Source of the DNA: Piezodorus guildinii
Taxonomy: Eukaryota; Arthropoda; Insecta; Hemiptera; Pentatomidae
Direction of reading: 5' to 3'
DNA: 64,000 nt
Assembly: GCA_023052935.1 (NCBI GenBank)
Contig: CM041294.1
Span: 103,696,116-103,760,115, forward strand
In this document: positions 9,546 through 22,609 of the stretch, piece after piece
Layout of the letters: the number at the start of each line of letters is the position of its first letter
How positions within the stretch are numbered: the stretch's first letter is position 1
The notes under the pieces: model-generated
Told to the model about the DNA's origin: nothing
What the model saw: only the letters and a program-made list of their open reading frames with translations
The model's database searches: none
Translations under genes and position numbers: made by a program

Positions 9546-12340
9546 AATGTAATAATATATTCCATGAACTGTTGATTACTTAAATTGAAGAAACAAAATT
9601 GTGCCCTAACGTTATCTTGCCAAATCACCATTAGCCTAGAAACAGCGTGGCCTTAATAACTAAAACACTTCATTGGTTGTAGTGGTACTCAGTGGAAGTA
9701 GTTTGTATTCCATGTATTTTAAATAGACTGTTTGGAAATCAGTTTTAATGAAAATGAAATCGACAAAAATTCAAAAATTATCATATCGACAGAAATAAAA
9801 CTTATTAACAGAAAACTACCTAATTAATACTGAAAAACCAACGATCCTTGGAATGTGCTTGTTATAAATTTAAATATAGAATGTAAAAAAAAAAAAAAAT
9901 GAAAAGTAAAATCCTCATACATTATTTATAAATATAAATATAGAACGAAATAGTAATTTATCCTTGCATTTCTAGTAGAACAATTGTCCTATTGTCATAG
10001 TTGTCATAGTACAACAATTGCAGATATAGTTGGTTATGTACATAATGTATATATATATATGTAATGGGTTAGAAGGCATTACATAATGGATGTTATTGTA
10101 TTAATAACCCCGACACCACGGTTAAAATCCGCACAGCGTTGTTTTCAATTTAATACCTTTGGACCTCACTATACAGCAAATAAAGTAATTATTTGGTTTG
10201 CTTAAAAAATGAATGTGTTCGTGTGCTAAAAATATAATAAAATATAGTGGAAGAACAAACTCTGTTTCCTACTTATTTTTAGCAAAATATTATTTTCATC
10301 TTTCAATTAGATTTTAATATCCTTAGTTTATTAAATTAATGGATTACCTAAAGGATGTTGAGCAAAATATTCTAATTAAAAATTATATTTTTAAAAATAA
10401 TGTCAAGCATTAGAATTTCATATTTCAACAATATGCTTTTTATGTTACTCCAATTGACCGCGCTAATTAATTTTTTCATTTCCTGCGATGAAGATGGATA
10501 TATCCAAAGTTTTGAGCATATAATTTATAGCGTTACTAGCATTTTATCACAATTATAATTCTTAAACATTGAAAATGGTCCATGGTCCATGAAGTAAATG
10601 AAATTTGTTTTCTAAATTCAAGACTGACTTTTTAAAAATCTATACCAGATGAATCTCACCCACCTCTTTTGTATTTACACCGTATTGGATATAGAAGGCA
10701 AGGATCTCCCTGAACGTTTGATCGTTGTTGAAAACTTTCATTAATTCAACAGGTGCCGATGCTTTGCAGAGAAGGGAGAAAATTATAGGAGGATATTAAC
10801 TCAGGTAAAATCCCTTCATCTTTAAGCAATCATTATTTATTCAAACATTAGCTGTTTTAAATGTGTTAAATGTGACCACTTCACGTCTAATACTTGAGTC
10901 AAGAGTGTCTTCAACAAGTATCAACATCAGACGTTTTAAAATAGAATAAAATTTATTAATATTACAACATAACAGTGAAAGTGCATAACCGAATTGAGTC
11001 AGGCATTGTAATAAAAACCAATCCCAAAGAAACATTGATAAATTAATCATAATCAATTGTACAGTTGAAGAAACTTTGAATCTTGGATAAATTATAAATT
11101 TAACAGCTAATAATTTGGAAACAAGATTACACTAAGGTATATTATAATTTTTTTTCATTGATTGATAAGGGCAAAAAGCAACAAAGGAGTTTACCACCCG
11201 AATGTTGCAACACTCCTATTGCATAACAGGCAGGGTTGGGTAAAAAATAAAATAAATAAGTCTCTATTTCTGTCTTGATGACTTCCCTTCTGAGGTCTGT
11301 AAAGTACAGCTCTTTATCTTGGATTTTGGTAAGTAATTTTGGATCATATTTACTTTTTCTGAGGATTCCATATTTTTTTTAATTCACCGATTTAAAGTCT
11401 TCAATATTATATATTATTTTTTCCTTCTCAATACCATCCTATCTATCATTTTCTGTAAATTCTGTAGAGACTTCCGAGCTGATGAGTACTTTATCCAAAT
11501 GTATTTCTTGGCACCCTTCTTGCTTTTTGCATACAGTTTTATATTTAATAAATTAAATAAATTTTGTTTTTTCTCTATTTTTTTTATTCGTTAATATTTC
11601 TGGGAAACTAAAAGTATTTCTTAATATTAATATTAAAAAAAAAAAAAAAAAAACTATGACAAGCGTCAGGACAAGTATGCTAACAGAATTAATATTAGAT
11701 TTTCCCTATCTCAGAAGAATTCCAAGGTAACCTCAAAGTCTAGCAATCTACTCCAGACTCCCCTTTCAAGGCACCCTTGTGTTCCCCTAAGCGCTATTTG
11801 CTTAGTTCTCCTAAAACAATAAAATGGATACGACTAGAAAACTCCAGCCCATCTACAAACTTTAATGTTATGAGGAACCCTTACTTCAGAAAGGAAAAAA
11901 AGTCTATTGTGTTTATATTAAAAGAGATCTTCCTTTTGGTAGTTTCGAGAAAATAAAATTGAATCTATCAGAAGAATTTATCTTAACCAGTTCAAAAGTT
12001 TTAAATAGGCAGTGTACTCGTATCATAATTTCAAGATTCAATCTTCAAAGCACATTTAAAGAAGGGAAAATAACGGTTATTAGTATACTTTAGTATTTTT
12101 AAACGTAAAACCTCAAATTTAAAGTGATAGAAGTTTGTTAGAAAAAATTTCACTTAAAAATGAAAATTAACAAAGCTTGGCAGCTGATATTATAATACCA
12201 TAATATTATAAAGCTGAAGAGTTTGTTTGTTGAACGCGCTAATGAGTTTACACGAAAGCATGTTTTAATTTAGAAATTAAACATTTCTAACATTTATCAC
12301 TAAAATCTATCATAATTAGTTTTAAAACTACATGAAGTAA
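9546..12340. other. No gene seen
   Basis: AT-rich, with poly(A)/poly(T) runs (9886-9899, 11635-11653) and a duplicated GTCATAGTT at 9996-10010. A 71-codon minus-strand frame at 10841-11056 has no motif. Old LINE tails may be hidden here, but I cannot support any. Confidence 0.5.
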
Positions 12341-12473
12341 ATCTAGGAGGGACTCCATACCTCAAAGCCGCTCTAAGACTCAAATAATTGATAATTCAGC
12401 CTTAGCCGGAGTTTGAACCTGGCGCCCGGAGAAAAGTAGAGTAATGCTATATCCACCAGACCATGCCGCTCCC
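12341..12473 (-). repeat. tRNA-derived SINE, minus strand
   Basis: The minus strand starts GGGAGCGGCATGGTCTGGTG (from 12473) with A-box-like TGGTCTGGTGGATATAGC and B-box-like AGGTTCAAACTCC (about 12410-12422). A TGAATTATCAATTATTTGAG body and a GC-richer 3' part to about 12341 follow. It is a different family from the copy at 12757. The head is too irregular for a working tRNA. Confidence 0.6.
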
Positions 12474-12576
12474 ACATATACATATATATCATGGTCTGAG
12501 TGACTACGAGTGAGGAAGAGTTGAGGAACCACAGAAGCAATAAAGCTAAGCGATTAAGGTGATGTTCACTGCAGGC

Positions 12577-12601
12577 TACCCAGATTCTATTATCTGGGTA
12601 C
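12577..12601. repeat. Short perfect hairpin
   Basis: TACCCAGAT-TCTATT-ATCTGGGTA gives a 9-bp stem with a 6-nt loop. It is isolated, and no T-run follows on either strand that would suggest a Pol III terminator. Confidence 0.6.
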
Positions 12602-12756
12602 CTTAAATTAGTAGGGAGAGAGTTGGTGATATAGCGTTTTGCTGTACTGTTGGTCTAGAACTACAAAGTCCTTACAATGTACTAAAACCAGTACCCTCGA
12701 TAGATTTTAGTAATAAAAATATTTTGTTGTTTAATATTTGATTTTATGAACAATTG

Positions 12757-13055
12757 AGGAGCCCATGGCTGAGTGGCTAGCGCGCTAGTCTCTGATGCTA
12801 GAGGTTCCGAGTTCGAATCCCAGTCCCGGCGGGGCTTTTATAAGGATATAAATAAGTAGGGATTCACTCACAGCCTCTCCCCCGGGTATGTGAGACCCGA
12901 CAGCCAAATGGTGGCAACTCACAAAAAATAGGCGTAAGGAGTGATGTACCTACCCTGTTAAATCACATCGTGAATCGTGGGTATATTCTCCCAGGAGATT
13001 GTACCACGAGACCAAGGGCCTACAAGGCCTGTCGCGCCAGAGAAAAAAAAACAAC
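12757..13055 (+). repeat. tRNA-derived SINE (family S1), full-length copy
   Basis: About 300 bp. The tRNA-like head has A box TGGCTGAGTGGCTAGCGC and B box GAGTTCGAATCCC (about 12808-12820). A conserved body reads CTCTCCCCCGGGTATGTGAG, and the A-rich tail is at about 13043-13055. The 9-bp repeat GAACAATTG flanks it (12748-12756 and 13056-13064), a likely TSD. Same family as 18152, 20132 and 56705. Such SINEs are transcribed by Pol III from the internal boxes and mobilised by a partner LINE. Confidence 0.85.
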
Positions 13056-13064
13056 GAACAATTG

Positions 13065-16002
13065 TGTTAGATGTAGCGTATTATAAAACCTCGAATTAAG
13101 TAATGCTTCAATAATAAAGAATCTCAGAGTCTTGGAAAATTCCAGTTACTTTTCCCTTATATGTCTCAAACAACTGCTTCTAAAAAACGGAAATGAATAG
13201 CTCCTTCCTTATTAGTGAGAATGTCGTTTACTTCAATTTCGCAAATGAAATGTTCCTTTCTGAAGTGGATAGTTCTCTGGACATTAGGAATAAAGATGAA
13301 TAAAGGAGGCCATCTAGGCATCGGAAAAACCTAACTATCTCTTTATTCTCCCCTCTCACTGCATTACGAAGACTTATGTTGTACAAGGCACAATCTAACC
13401 TATACTACCTAGACGTTTGTTTTATTTTTTCTCCTTTATTTAGCAGACATTTCTCTTCGTTAGATGCTTTTAAATGCTACTACTATCTACACTAGGACAG
13501 CGTGCGCAACTAGCGTAAAGTTTCCTAAAGGCTGAGTGTTGATCAAACAACCATTCGTTAGACTCCATGATGCTTTGAGTAGACTGTCAGTCTCTTAGGG
13601 GCAAGATCAAAAGGGGCTCTAGTCCACTAGCCTTCTGGATGACATGTCTATTACCATTCAAGCCTTAAGGTTTATTCTGTAAGCAAAAGGTATATTTAGT
13701 AACTACAAAGAAACCAACACAGCAATCTAGTAATTAAAATCTAGAACCGATCAGTTTTTATTTACAGTAAGCGTTTTTTTTTTTTAATATTTATTTGTAA
13801 AACTTATTTTTTTCTTTTTGGAAAATCCATTTTGGAATTAATCTCCGTTCCACAGTCATGATTACATTTAATATGTTTGACGTATCGGTTCAGGTTTAGC
13901 ATAATGGGATAATATTATTGACACTCTACCTATAAATGGTTGAATGTCTTTGGCGCCTTAAAGCATCCAAATCTATAGCAGGATTCTACACCATAGAGTA
14001 GGTGGCCATGAGAAAATTCACAACGGCCATGTCCGAGACGAGATTAAGATTATTACATACTTCTTGTCTTTTTAATGCTGGTTATTTTCAGCTCCAAAAG
14101 AGAATCTCTTCAGCAGGCCCGTGTCAAGTAATATTCGGTGTCAATCGTTAAAAAATATAGGTCCAAAAATAAATCTACCTATTACTGTTAACAATAATAC
14201 TGATTATTTGCTAAATGCCCAAGCCTCCATCTGGTAAGTTCAGCCAAATCGATCTACTTTGTTTTTCTTTCGGCAATACCTCCGAAGTGTCAGTCTTTCC
14301 TGGTTCTTTGAAACCCAAAGGCCTTACCACTTACTTAATATGTTTACTCAAGTTCCTCTGACAATTCAGTAAACACGAGGCCTCAACCCATAAATTTTGA
14401 TATTCATTCCCGCAGGTCTACTTCCTTTAAAACATTATATATCATTTGTGTTACATTGTTTTAAATTTTTTTATACATGATTAAACATATTCCAAAATCT
14501 ATTTTTTTTTTCACCTTATAAACCATTATCAAAAGTTGTAAGATTTAGAGTTATAAAACAAGAAAACTTAATCGATTATTAATTAAATTTTTGTGATAAA
14601 ATTAATTATAATTTAATTCGTGCGATTTTATTACTTTCAAAGGAATAATAGTTTCATAATTAAATTGATTAGCCTTTATTTTATTGAGTATAGTTAAATT
14701 TTCTAAAAAACAGAATTTGAAGGTTGACTTTAATTTTTTTCAAGTGTAAATATTAATCAATAAAAATTTCAAATTTATACCTGATTTCTGGTCAGTATGC
14801 AAAACAGTGTTGTTTTTTTAATTGTGATTTTAGCCGAATATCATATGTATAGGAAAGTTTATTAAAATATTATATACTTTTCGAAAATGGATAGCTGATT
14901 AGAAGAACATATATAAATAATTCAATATCAATCTAGTGAATTATCATAATAATTATTCAATTGATCTATTGAATCTTTTTAATGAGTTTAACGAAAAATG
15001 GTATACTTTATTTTTCCTGTACTCATGTGTATGCATTTCATGCCTTTTTAATAACATCTTAAAACTCAGATTTGGAAGAATGAGGCTACTTTTTGTTGTT
15101 AAATAAGTTGAGAAACTCTGATATAATAAAGGGCTATGAAAAGGGGGAAAAAATTAAAATGAAACTCGATCCTTATAAAGTCCACATTATTATAAGCGCA
15201 GACAAGAAGTAGGCAAAGTGGGATTAAAAAAGTTCCTTAATTAACAAAGGAGTCGTTTTTAGATATTTATCCCTTCACTTCTATTATCTGCTTAGTCTTA
15301 ACAACCAAGTACCATGGTCTTAAAGAAAAAAAAATCCATAATGAAACAAAGGCTTCCGAGGCCATTTGAGATAGCTCACCGCTAATTCAAGCTTAATTTA
15401 CATCTTTCTATAAATTCCTCTCTGCTTTAAGTTCCTAAAAGTAAACGTCAGATCTCGCATCCATGGATTTAGTATAGAAACACGATAAGGAAACATAAAT
15501 CATTCAATTTGTTGCCAACATGGTCCTGTTTAGTATAACATATTACGTTCTCAATACGAGGGTAAACTTTATGTAATTCAGCATGCCGTTAACCTTTAAT
15601 TTCACTTTCCAAGGAAGGACTGCTATTCATATGCATATTTGAGAGGACCCTCTCCAAATTTCATATACGCCAGAAAATACATTGAAGATTCTCAGAATCC
15701 CATATTATTACAGCTCGTAGTAGGATACAATTTTATTTCAACATATTCACAATAGGTTGATGACGGAATTAAAGACATTTTTATTTTCTTAAAAAAATAA
15801 AAGCACTAAAAATAGTGAGGTTTAAAATTAGGAGATCACAAGACTTCGGTATTATATTTATTCAGAAATTTCAAGTTGCCTTAAGTAATTCGAATGCAAA
15901 TTTAATTAAAATTGGTCTCTGAGGACGTACACTTATTTTAATTATTATTTATTTAATTTCTTTACAATCATTAATTATTGTGATTTTTCTCCTTCAATCG
16001 CC
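13065..16002. other. No gene seen
   Basis: AT-rich sequence with scattered less AT-rich stretches (13500-13700, 13900-14400) that give no readable protein in any frame and no clear repeat ends. Confidence 0.5.
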
Positions 16003-16090
16003 CTGAAGAAGGACTAAAATTCAAACCGAAACTTTGGCACAACTAAGTTTAGTTTCTATTTAAGTGTTTTGATGACTGCACCGGGAATTA
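16003..16090 (+). repeat. PLE-end, hammerhead-like motif (solitary)
   Basis: CTGAAGAAGG...CAAACCGAAAC (16003-16032) is followed at the same distance as in the other copies by TGATGACTGCACCGGGAAT (about 16070-16088). The second block matches 618-635, supporting shared ancestry with the PLE end. No PLE coding sequence adjoins it. Confidence 0.45.
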
Positions 16091-16389
16091 CCTTCTCTTA
16101 TATGTATATATTCAATTATATATCTTTAAGATAGACGCGGTATTAATTCAATAATACATTTTTACTACATTTCAATCATAATAATTTTTCTGCCATACCG
16201 AATAATCAACAGCAGACAAATTATGATTATTTAATTTTTTTTCAAATTATTATTTATAACTGTATTTGATAATACATCAATTAATAATTGATCAATAAGG
16301 TAAAATGACTTGGTTAATGACAAATGTCTAGAGAAACATCTTAATTTTATCACCATAATTAGATCTTAAATCAGCAGATCTAGCGGCTA

Positions 16390-17228
16390 CCTATTTATTT
16401 ATTTTTTATTTTATTTTTTTATTATTTTTTTTCTAACGCTCATGAGGATCATCAGGGGGACAACCGAAGGGGGGCTCGAGTAGTGAACCTAGCGGATTTT
16501 AGAGGGAATAGTGTGAGTCATGAAAGGAATGGTACCAGTTTCGTTTCTGGGGTTAGGTTAGGGTATTGGAATAGGTGCTCAACATCTTGTTTATTAACAC
16601 CGAATAAAATTGTAGCAACAGATTTTTTTTTTACTCTTTTTTCTTCTTTTTATTTCTTTATTTTTCCTTCTTTTTTTATTTATTTTGACACATTCTGAAT
16701 TTGTGAATTTATTATTCATTTTTTTATTTATTTTGTCTTTATTATTATTATTTTTATTTTCATAGTTCCGGGAGCAAATTACATTCTTTGACGAACCTAA
16801 TTAGTGAAATAATTGTTTCACTAGAGTCCTTCAAGCACTCACTCAACGATCTTGCTAAATTAAGTTTATCCATTAGTACATGGAATTTGGGGCAGTTCTC
16901 AATTATATGTTTTATTGAGAGAGGCACCCTACACAAGTCACACATTGGTTCGGGCTGCCTGAGGATGAGATGGAGATGTGTGAGTCTGCTATGTCCGATG
17001 TGAAGTCTCGCCAAAGCAGTTTCCTCGCGGCGATTACTTCGCAATTATGTTTTTCAAGGATAAGGCGATTGCTTGATATTTCTTAATTTATTGGTGTTGT
17101 TAACTTCTGACCACACCTATTTCCAAGCCTGATATATTTTTACCTTGAGCTAATTTTTTACGTCTTCCTTGATGTAAGTTGCGTGGATTCGGACGTTTGA
17201 TAATGCAGCTTCTTTCGCAGCCCATGGT
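16390..17228 (-). pseudogene. RNase H-type LINE, C-terminal tail and 3' UTR
   Basis: Minus-strand 3' part of a LINE with an RNase H domain. The 5'-most readable text is AAKEAAL (about 17222-17202), the usual end of the RNase H domain. VWSEVNNTNKLRNIKQSP follows (about 17121-17065), then the block SNRREETALARLHIGHSRLT (about 17040-16980). A zinc-binding segment, CDLCRVPLSIKHIIENC (about 16935-16880), ends the protein. In-frame stops and a frameshift near 17045 show decay. The open part is 16760-17044. The 3' UTR runs to an A/T-rich tail at 16390-16432. The LINE is interrupted on its 5' side by a tRNA-like SINE at 17229. The same C-terminal block occurs in the LINE at 54557. Confidence 0.8.
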
Positions 17229-17420
17229 ACATTAAAACGTGGGGGAGGTAGCTGAGCGCCTAAGCGGACTGCTCGTTGCCCAACAGCCTGATAAAAGAAT
17301 TTGAAAATTTAAAATAAATAAAGGTTCGTGTATCGATGCCATGGAGCTTTTATTTCGGCATTAATCCCCCGTCCTCACCCTCCTAGTACAGAAAACCCCC
17401 GTATAGCCTAAAAAGATGAG
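17229..17420 (+). repeat. tRNA-derived SINE, distinct family (S2)
   Basis: GGGGGAGGTAGCTGAGCGCC at 17240 gives an A-box-like sequence, and AGGTTCGTGTATCGATGCC at about 17321 is B-box-like. The boxes are further apart than in a tRNA, with an A/T-rich insert between them. The body includes CTCACCCTCCTAGTACAG. No TSD was identified. Confidence 0.5.
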
Positions 17421-18151
17421 GTAGAGATGAACAAAAATTAAGTAAAAGCATAAACAAATTTAATTACATTATGCCATAAAAATAAAATAATTACACCTGC
17501 AAACAAGAACCAATCGTCTGTATTGTAATGTAATACTCCTATAATTTTAATTGCTTAATCGACAAGGGAAGCAGAATTTACTAATATTAATGAATATAAT
17601 TTTTAATGAAACTGCGTCATTATTATTTTTAACAATTTGACTTCTAATGTATTTATATTCGGAATGAGTTTTCAATAGGTAAATTTTTCGTTTCAAGAAA
17701 TAAATACTTCTAATCAATGTATTTCCTGACATTCAAAACAGAATTATTTGACAGTTATTAAAATATATTTTCCTTACCCTTATTGGTACCATATTACTAG
17801 CATTTACCAGTTGCCATTATTTAGGAAAATTATTTTTAAAGTTTATGCTTTAAAAAAATTAGGGAATTTAATAATCTCCCTGCAGTCAGTTATAGAGAAA
17901 TATAACAATTTTTTGGCACTACACTTAATCCAGTATTATAAAAGTCCAAAATCTGGTCTAAAATATTCTGAGTAATGAATAACAGAATGGACGAAACAGA
18001 ATGTATGTTAATTAAAAAATAAATTTCATATTCCTATGAAACATCTATATTTTTTTAATTAACGTAAATATGGGTTTTGTTTACCACCTATCATTCTTTA
18101 TGCACGATAAATTTAGCTTTTATTTTAGCATTGCATAAGAGTTTTACAAGG
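17421..18151. other. No gene seen
   Basis: AT-rich. Two overlapping-region frames (17547-17732 minus, 17748-17975 plus) are low-complexity and show no domain. Confidence 0.5.
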
Positions 18152-18360
18152 GGAGCACGTAAAGCTCAGTGGCTAGCGAGCTGGTGCTGTAGCTAGAATG
18201 GTTGTGAGTTCGAATCCTAGTCCCTAAGGGTCTTTCTCAAGCATTTAATTAAATAGGGATTCACTCCCAGCTTCTCCCTCGGGTATGTGAGAGCCGTCAG
18301 GCAACTGGTGGCCAATCACAAAAATAGGCGTAGGGAGTGATGACCCTACCTTATAAAAAT
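18152..18360 (+). repeat. S1-family SINE, 3'-truncated
   Basis: A box AGCTCAGTGGCTAGCGAGC, B box GAGTTCGAATCCTAG (about 18208), and the S1 body CTTCTCCCTCGGGTATGTGAG and GTAGGGAGTGATGACCCTAC. Compared with 12757 it lacks the GC-rich last 80 bp. Confidence 0.8.
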
Positions 18361-20131
18361 AAGAGTGAGATAGATTGTATTTGGGCATTGAATAAGTATA
18401 AGATGAAAGCTCGCTCTTCAGAAATCTTCATTTCATTAGTTAACGAACCTATTAAATACAAACCTTATAGCACAAGTGGTGTTTAATTTAGACTAGAATG
18501 TGTCCAATATAACGAAAAACATTGACCATTCGAGATAAAGGAGTTAAAGAGAACTTGTGTTCCATCGGTCGGAAGATTGGTCGCAGGCAATTTTCCGCAT
18601 CGGGCTACCTAAGAATACTACCAAACCAACTTGATAAATAATATCAGAGGATATTTCACTGGAGATGGCCGGTATAAATCAGGGAACTTTATTCCGGAAT
18701 CCTACTCCTCCTGGAAGTTGTTTTTCTTTCGCGTACCAAGGAAGATTGTAACGAGATTTTGCCGGAGCAGATAGCGCAAGAAAAATCTATAGAATCATTA
18801 CACAAAAAGATAAGAAATTGTTGGTTACCTTAATACAAATCGCTGGAGATACTGGCTCCTTAACTTAGTTGTTGAAATGATTTAGATCCTGAAAAATAAA
18901 AAATAAATTTAATCTTAAGTTCTTTAACTTGGTAAAATAAACATATAATTAAGATAACACATGCTTTTAAAAATAATCCCATCAAAATAAATCAACACAG
19001 AAACAAAGGAATAAAATATTAAGGATAATTAGTTAAAAGCAATTTGATTTTTAGATGGAAGATGCCTTATGATAAATTTGTCTAAGATGTGAAAAGTTAA
19101 ATTTAAAGTAAATATTATAAAGATAATTTATTATAAGAAATGCTATACGAGTTATTATATATATTTTAATTTCAATATATAAACGAAGACAATAATAATA
19201 ATAACGTGTTAAATAAAGGATTATTTGAGGTTGTTTTCTACTTTAAAGGAATTTTAATCTTTTAAGAAGAAAATAACGAAAGCACCGACAGAATCAAACC
19301 AGCCATACCCAGATCCACGGAAGAAAAGTTTTCTGCCATCTCAAGAAAAACAATTAGGATAAAAAAATACATTATGTATCAAGAGGAATTGATGAAATTA
19401 TAATTTATATTGAGCTACATTTTTTAAATCTTAACAGCCTAAAAACTTCGCAATAGATTATTAAATTCCTTCTGAAATACTTTCAAGACTACTTACATTT
19501 CCAAATTTATTTCGATTAAAGACCATTTTGAGATAATTGTCAGTTTTGATGACCTAGTGAGACCACGAAGGAAGACCCTCACGCCCTTTCGGCTGGTAAC
19601 TATAATAGTCCAGTCTAAGTGCAAAAATCAAAGTTAACCAATAATGCCCTTCTAATCCAAAAGGTATATCTTCCATTTTCAATGCGAAGGATTATTTTCA
19701 AATTAATTGGTGTTACGTTAATACCTCAAACTTTCGATTCACTAAGGTTTTAATTTTCTTCCTATCATTCATCATAATTGGATTAGCATAAATTTTGAAG
19801 AATCGTCGTGACTTAAATATAAAAACTTTTCAGATTAAGTCTCATTTGCATTAACTAAATGAACAGCATGGTAGGTTCTTCCCTCTTCGATTACTTGATT
19901 CCATCAAATATTGAGTGAGCATGTTTGTGCACAACTAAAATAAGTCACAGGCGAACTTAACAAATTCAATTTATTTATTAATAAAACGTTCTTAAAACAA
20001 AATAGTCAATACTTTTTATTAAGCTCCTTACGTCAATCCTCAAACTAGTAGTCTTTAATTTAAGTAAAATATCTGCTTGTAAAGTATCTTCAGTTTTATA
20101 TATTGAAACAATCAATCTTAAATTAGTGGAG
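18361..20131. other. No gene seen
   Basis: AT-rich, no supported open frame. The stretch 18560-18760 is less AT-rich but not recognised. Confidence 0.5.
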
Positions 20132-20300
20132 TCCGTGGCTGAATGGCTAGAACGCTAGTTCACCATTAAATATGTTGTGAGTTAGAGTCCCATTCCCAGA
20201 TAGACTTTTTGAAGCTTAAAATTAAAAAGTGATTAATTCACAGCGTCTTCCCCGAGTATTTCCCGAGAGTCGCAAACCAACTGGTAACAACAAAAAACAA
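20132..20300 (+). repeat. S1-family SINE, diverged and truncated
   Basis: GTCCGTGGCTGAATGGCTAG and GTTGTGAGTTAGAGTCCCA are the decayed A and B boxes (B-box Cys/Ala core mutated, TTCGA to TTAGA). The body CTTCCCCGAGTATTTCCCGAG is diverged. It abuts an R copy starting at 20312, so one inserted at or near the end of the other. Confidence 0.7.
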
Positions 20301-20311
20301 TCTGGTGAGGG

Positions 20312-21085
20312 AAACACACGACTTTCACTTACCGCCGTTGTTAAAATCAATATAATAATTTTCAATTACAGTTAGAGATAAATATGAGAGAAACTAATAA
20401 AGAATTAATTACATTGAATTTCTATAGAAACATGTGTATTAACAAAAAAATCAATTATATTATTATCTTAAATAATAAGCTGTTAGTTTTATCGGCATTT
20501 CATTACTCTTTATTAACTTTTACAAGCTTGTGTATAAGATAATATTTTTTCTAAAATCACTAGCTTTCCAGCGGTATATTATACATCTGTATTACTGTTC
20601 TTATGTTCAAAACGAAAAATTGTATTAAATAAATATATTTGCAGTTTTCTCCTTCAGTTAGAGATCGAATTCGTTCAACTTCTATATTTAACTGTTTTTT
20701 TTTATCGTTAATAACAATAATATATTGTTATTGTTTTAGTATCTACAAAATTGAAGGTACTTTACTGGAAGAAAATTATCGGCATTTCATCTCTGTCAGA
20801 CTATATCAATCACAATGAAACCTACATCATATTAAAGCCCATCAAATGTTTCATCGATATATAGAGTTTAAAGCGTTTCCGAGAAAATCGTAAAAAGGTG
20901 CAAAATGCGTGTTATAAAGTGTTCTTCTGGTTAACTGATGAATTTGATTAAAAGGTTGCTGTAACAGCTCGGGCGTATAGTTGTCTTAAATATGCTATTC
21001 AGTTTCGTACGGCATTTAGTTTTTACATTGGACTTACTACACGCACACACACAAAAACATAGACACACACGTGCACGCGCGTAAG
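20312..21085 (+). repeat. Dispersed family R, copy 1
   Basis: Noncoding repeat of about 0.8 kb. It opens ACACACGACTTTCACTTACC. Landmarks in order are GTTAAAATCAAT, GCATTTCATTACTC, TTTCCAGCGGTATATTATAC, TCTGTCAGACTATATCAAT, ACATCGATATATAGAG-like text, GAGAAAATCGTAAAAAGGTG (about 20880) and TCAGTTTCGTACGGC. A CA-rich stretch (ACACACACAAAAACATAG, about 21041-21060) lies near the end. The same landmarks in the same order occur at 26402, 48256 and 60370 (plus) and at 23885, 31405 and 57172 (minus). Confidence 0.8.
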
Positions 21086-21244
21086 TAGAGGTAAGTAAAA
21101 GTAAAAATGTCTCAGTTCACTAATAAATATTCCAACATAGGAGTGATATGGTAATAATATATCATTGGAAAGTTAAAGAATTGGAAAAATATTATATGAA
21201 ATATAAAAAATATAATAAAACAAGTGAGACGCTGCTTCGCTCTG

Positions 21245-21279
21245 ATGCACTTTAAATGTCATTTATGTTTAAAGTGCAC
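21245..21279. repeat. Short hairpin
   Basis: TGCACTTTAAA...TTTAAAGTGCA, an 11-bp perfect stem with an approximately 11-nt loop. No context assigns a role. Confidence 0.6.
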
Positions 21280-21829
21280 TGTTCAACTGACCGATTAAGA
21301 GTTTATCGCAGAAACCAAGACTAGCGAGATGATTTTATACTTAAATAGACAAGAGAATTAGAAACTTAAGAGCTGGAACCTTCAGTACTTAATTTTGTAT
21401 ATAACCTTATAATTAAAATAATCAAATGTGCAAAATAATATAACAAAAATCCTTTTTACACCAGCGGGGTAATGCTGTGTATATAAAAACAAAAAACCAG
21501 AAATAACATCGGTTTTAATTTCATTCGATTTATTCTTTAATTTTTCAAATGAGCTATTTGAAATACATATAAAAGTTTTTTTGTTTTTTTTCTCATCGTA
21601 TCTTTATTTACACCTGTCAAAAGCTGTCTGACAATCAGCAAATGTGTTGGACATTATATAACAAGTTAAAGGGCCTAGCCGGATAAGCATGTGAAATCTG
21701 CCCCCGCGTGTATTAGAACCAAATTTATACCATTGAGTCACACCTATGAGAAACAACCTTAAGCAAATGTTTAGCCCCTTAATCCTAACGGGAGGGAAGT
21801 TATGGAGGGGGAAAGAAAAAACAAAAAAA

Positions 21830-22390
21830 ATTGTTTTCTCCTCAACAGCTCAACCGATTTTCATGAAAAAAATATATGTTATGGATTTTACAAATAGGTT
21901 TCAAAAAATATTATTTTAAATTTTTTTCCACGAAAATGCTGGTCAAAAAAAAATTTTGAATTTTTCAAAAAAATATTTTCTGGTTATGATGGTTTGGTAC
22001 ACCTCCAATCTTTCGCTACTTTATTTTATTGGAGGGTCCTACATAACATATATTTTTTTTTCAATTTTATCGCAAGTGTACCCCATAGTAAAAAATAAAA
22101 AAAACGATTTTTTCTCCTGAACGGATCAACCGAATTTCACGAAAAAAATATATGTTAATTATTTTCTAAAAGAGTTTCAAAAAACATTTTTAAATTTTTT
22201 TTATTTTGAAAACGTGAGTCAAATTTTTTATTTTTTATTTTAAAAAACAGTTATAAAATTACTTTGGTTTGGTACACCAACAATTTTTTGCTAATATAAT
22301 TCATTGGAGGGTTCTGCACAATATATTTTTTTTTCTAGTTGATCTGAAATGTACCCAATAGTGAAAAATTAAAAAACAGCATTTTTTTCA
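21830..22390 (+). repeat. Two-unit tandem repeat, period about 276 bp
   Basis: Unit 1 and unit 2 share CAACCGATTTTCATGAAAAAAA (21851) and CAACCGAATTTCACG (22127), ATATATGTTA, GGTTTGGTACACC and TTGGAGGGT, offset 276 bp. Unit 2 also forms the outer end of the palindrome 22120-23880. Confidence 0.75.
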
Positions 22391-22538
22391 GCTCTCTGAG
22401 TGGTAGCTGTAGTCACCCATGAAGAGTAGGGATAGAGCTGTAGGATCGTAATGTCATTAGATATTAGATATTACTTACACACTGTGTACATACATACTAT
22501 TTACTGTACCTATTATAATAAATATCTTATATTGGATG

Positions 22539-22609
<71 letters not shown>

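Noticed and set aside
12757..12832. Functional tRNA gene
   Set aside because: A and B boxes are present, but the acceptor and anticodon stems do not pair, the body continues 220 bp, and it has relatives at 18152, 20132 and 56705; it is a SINE.
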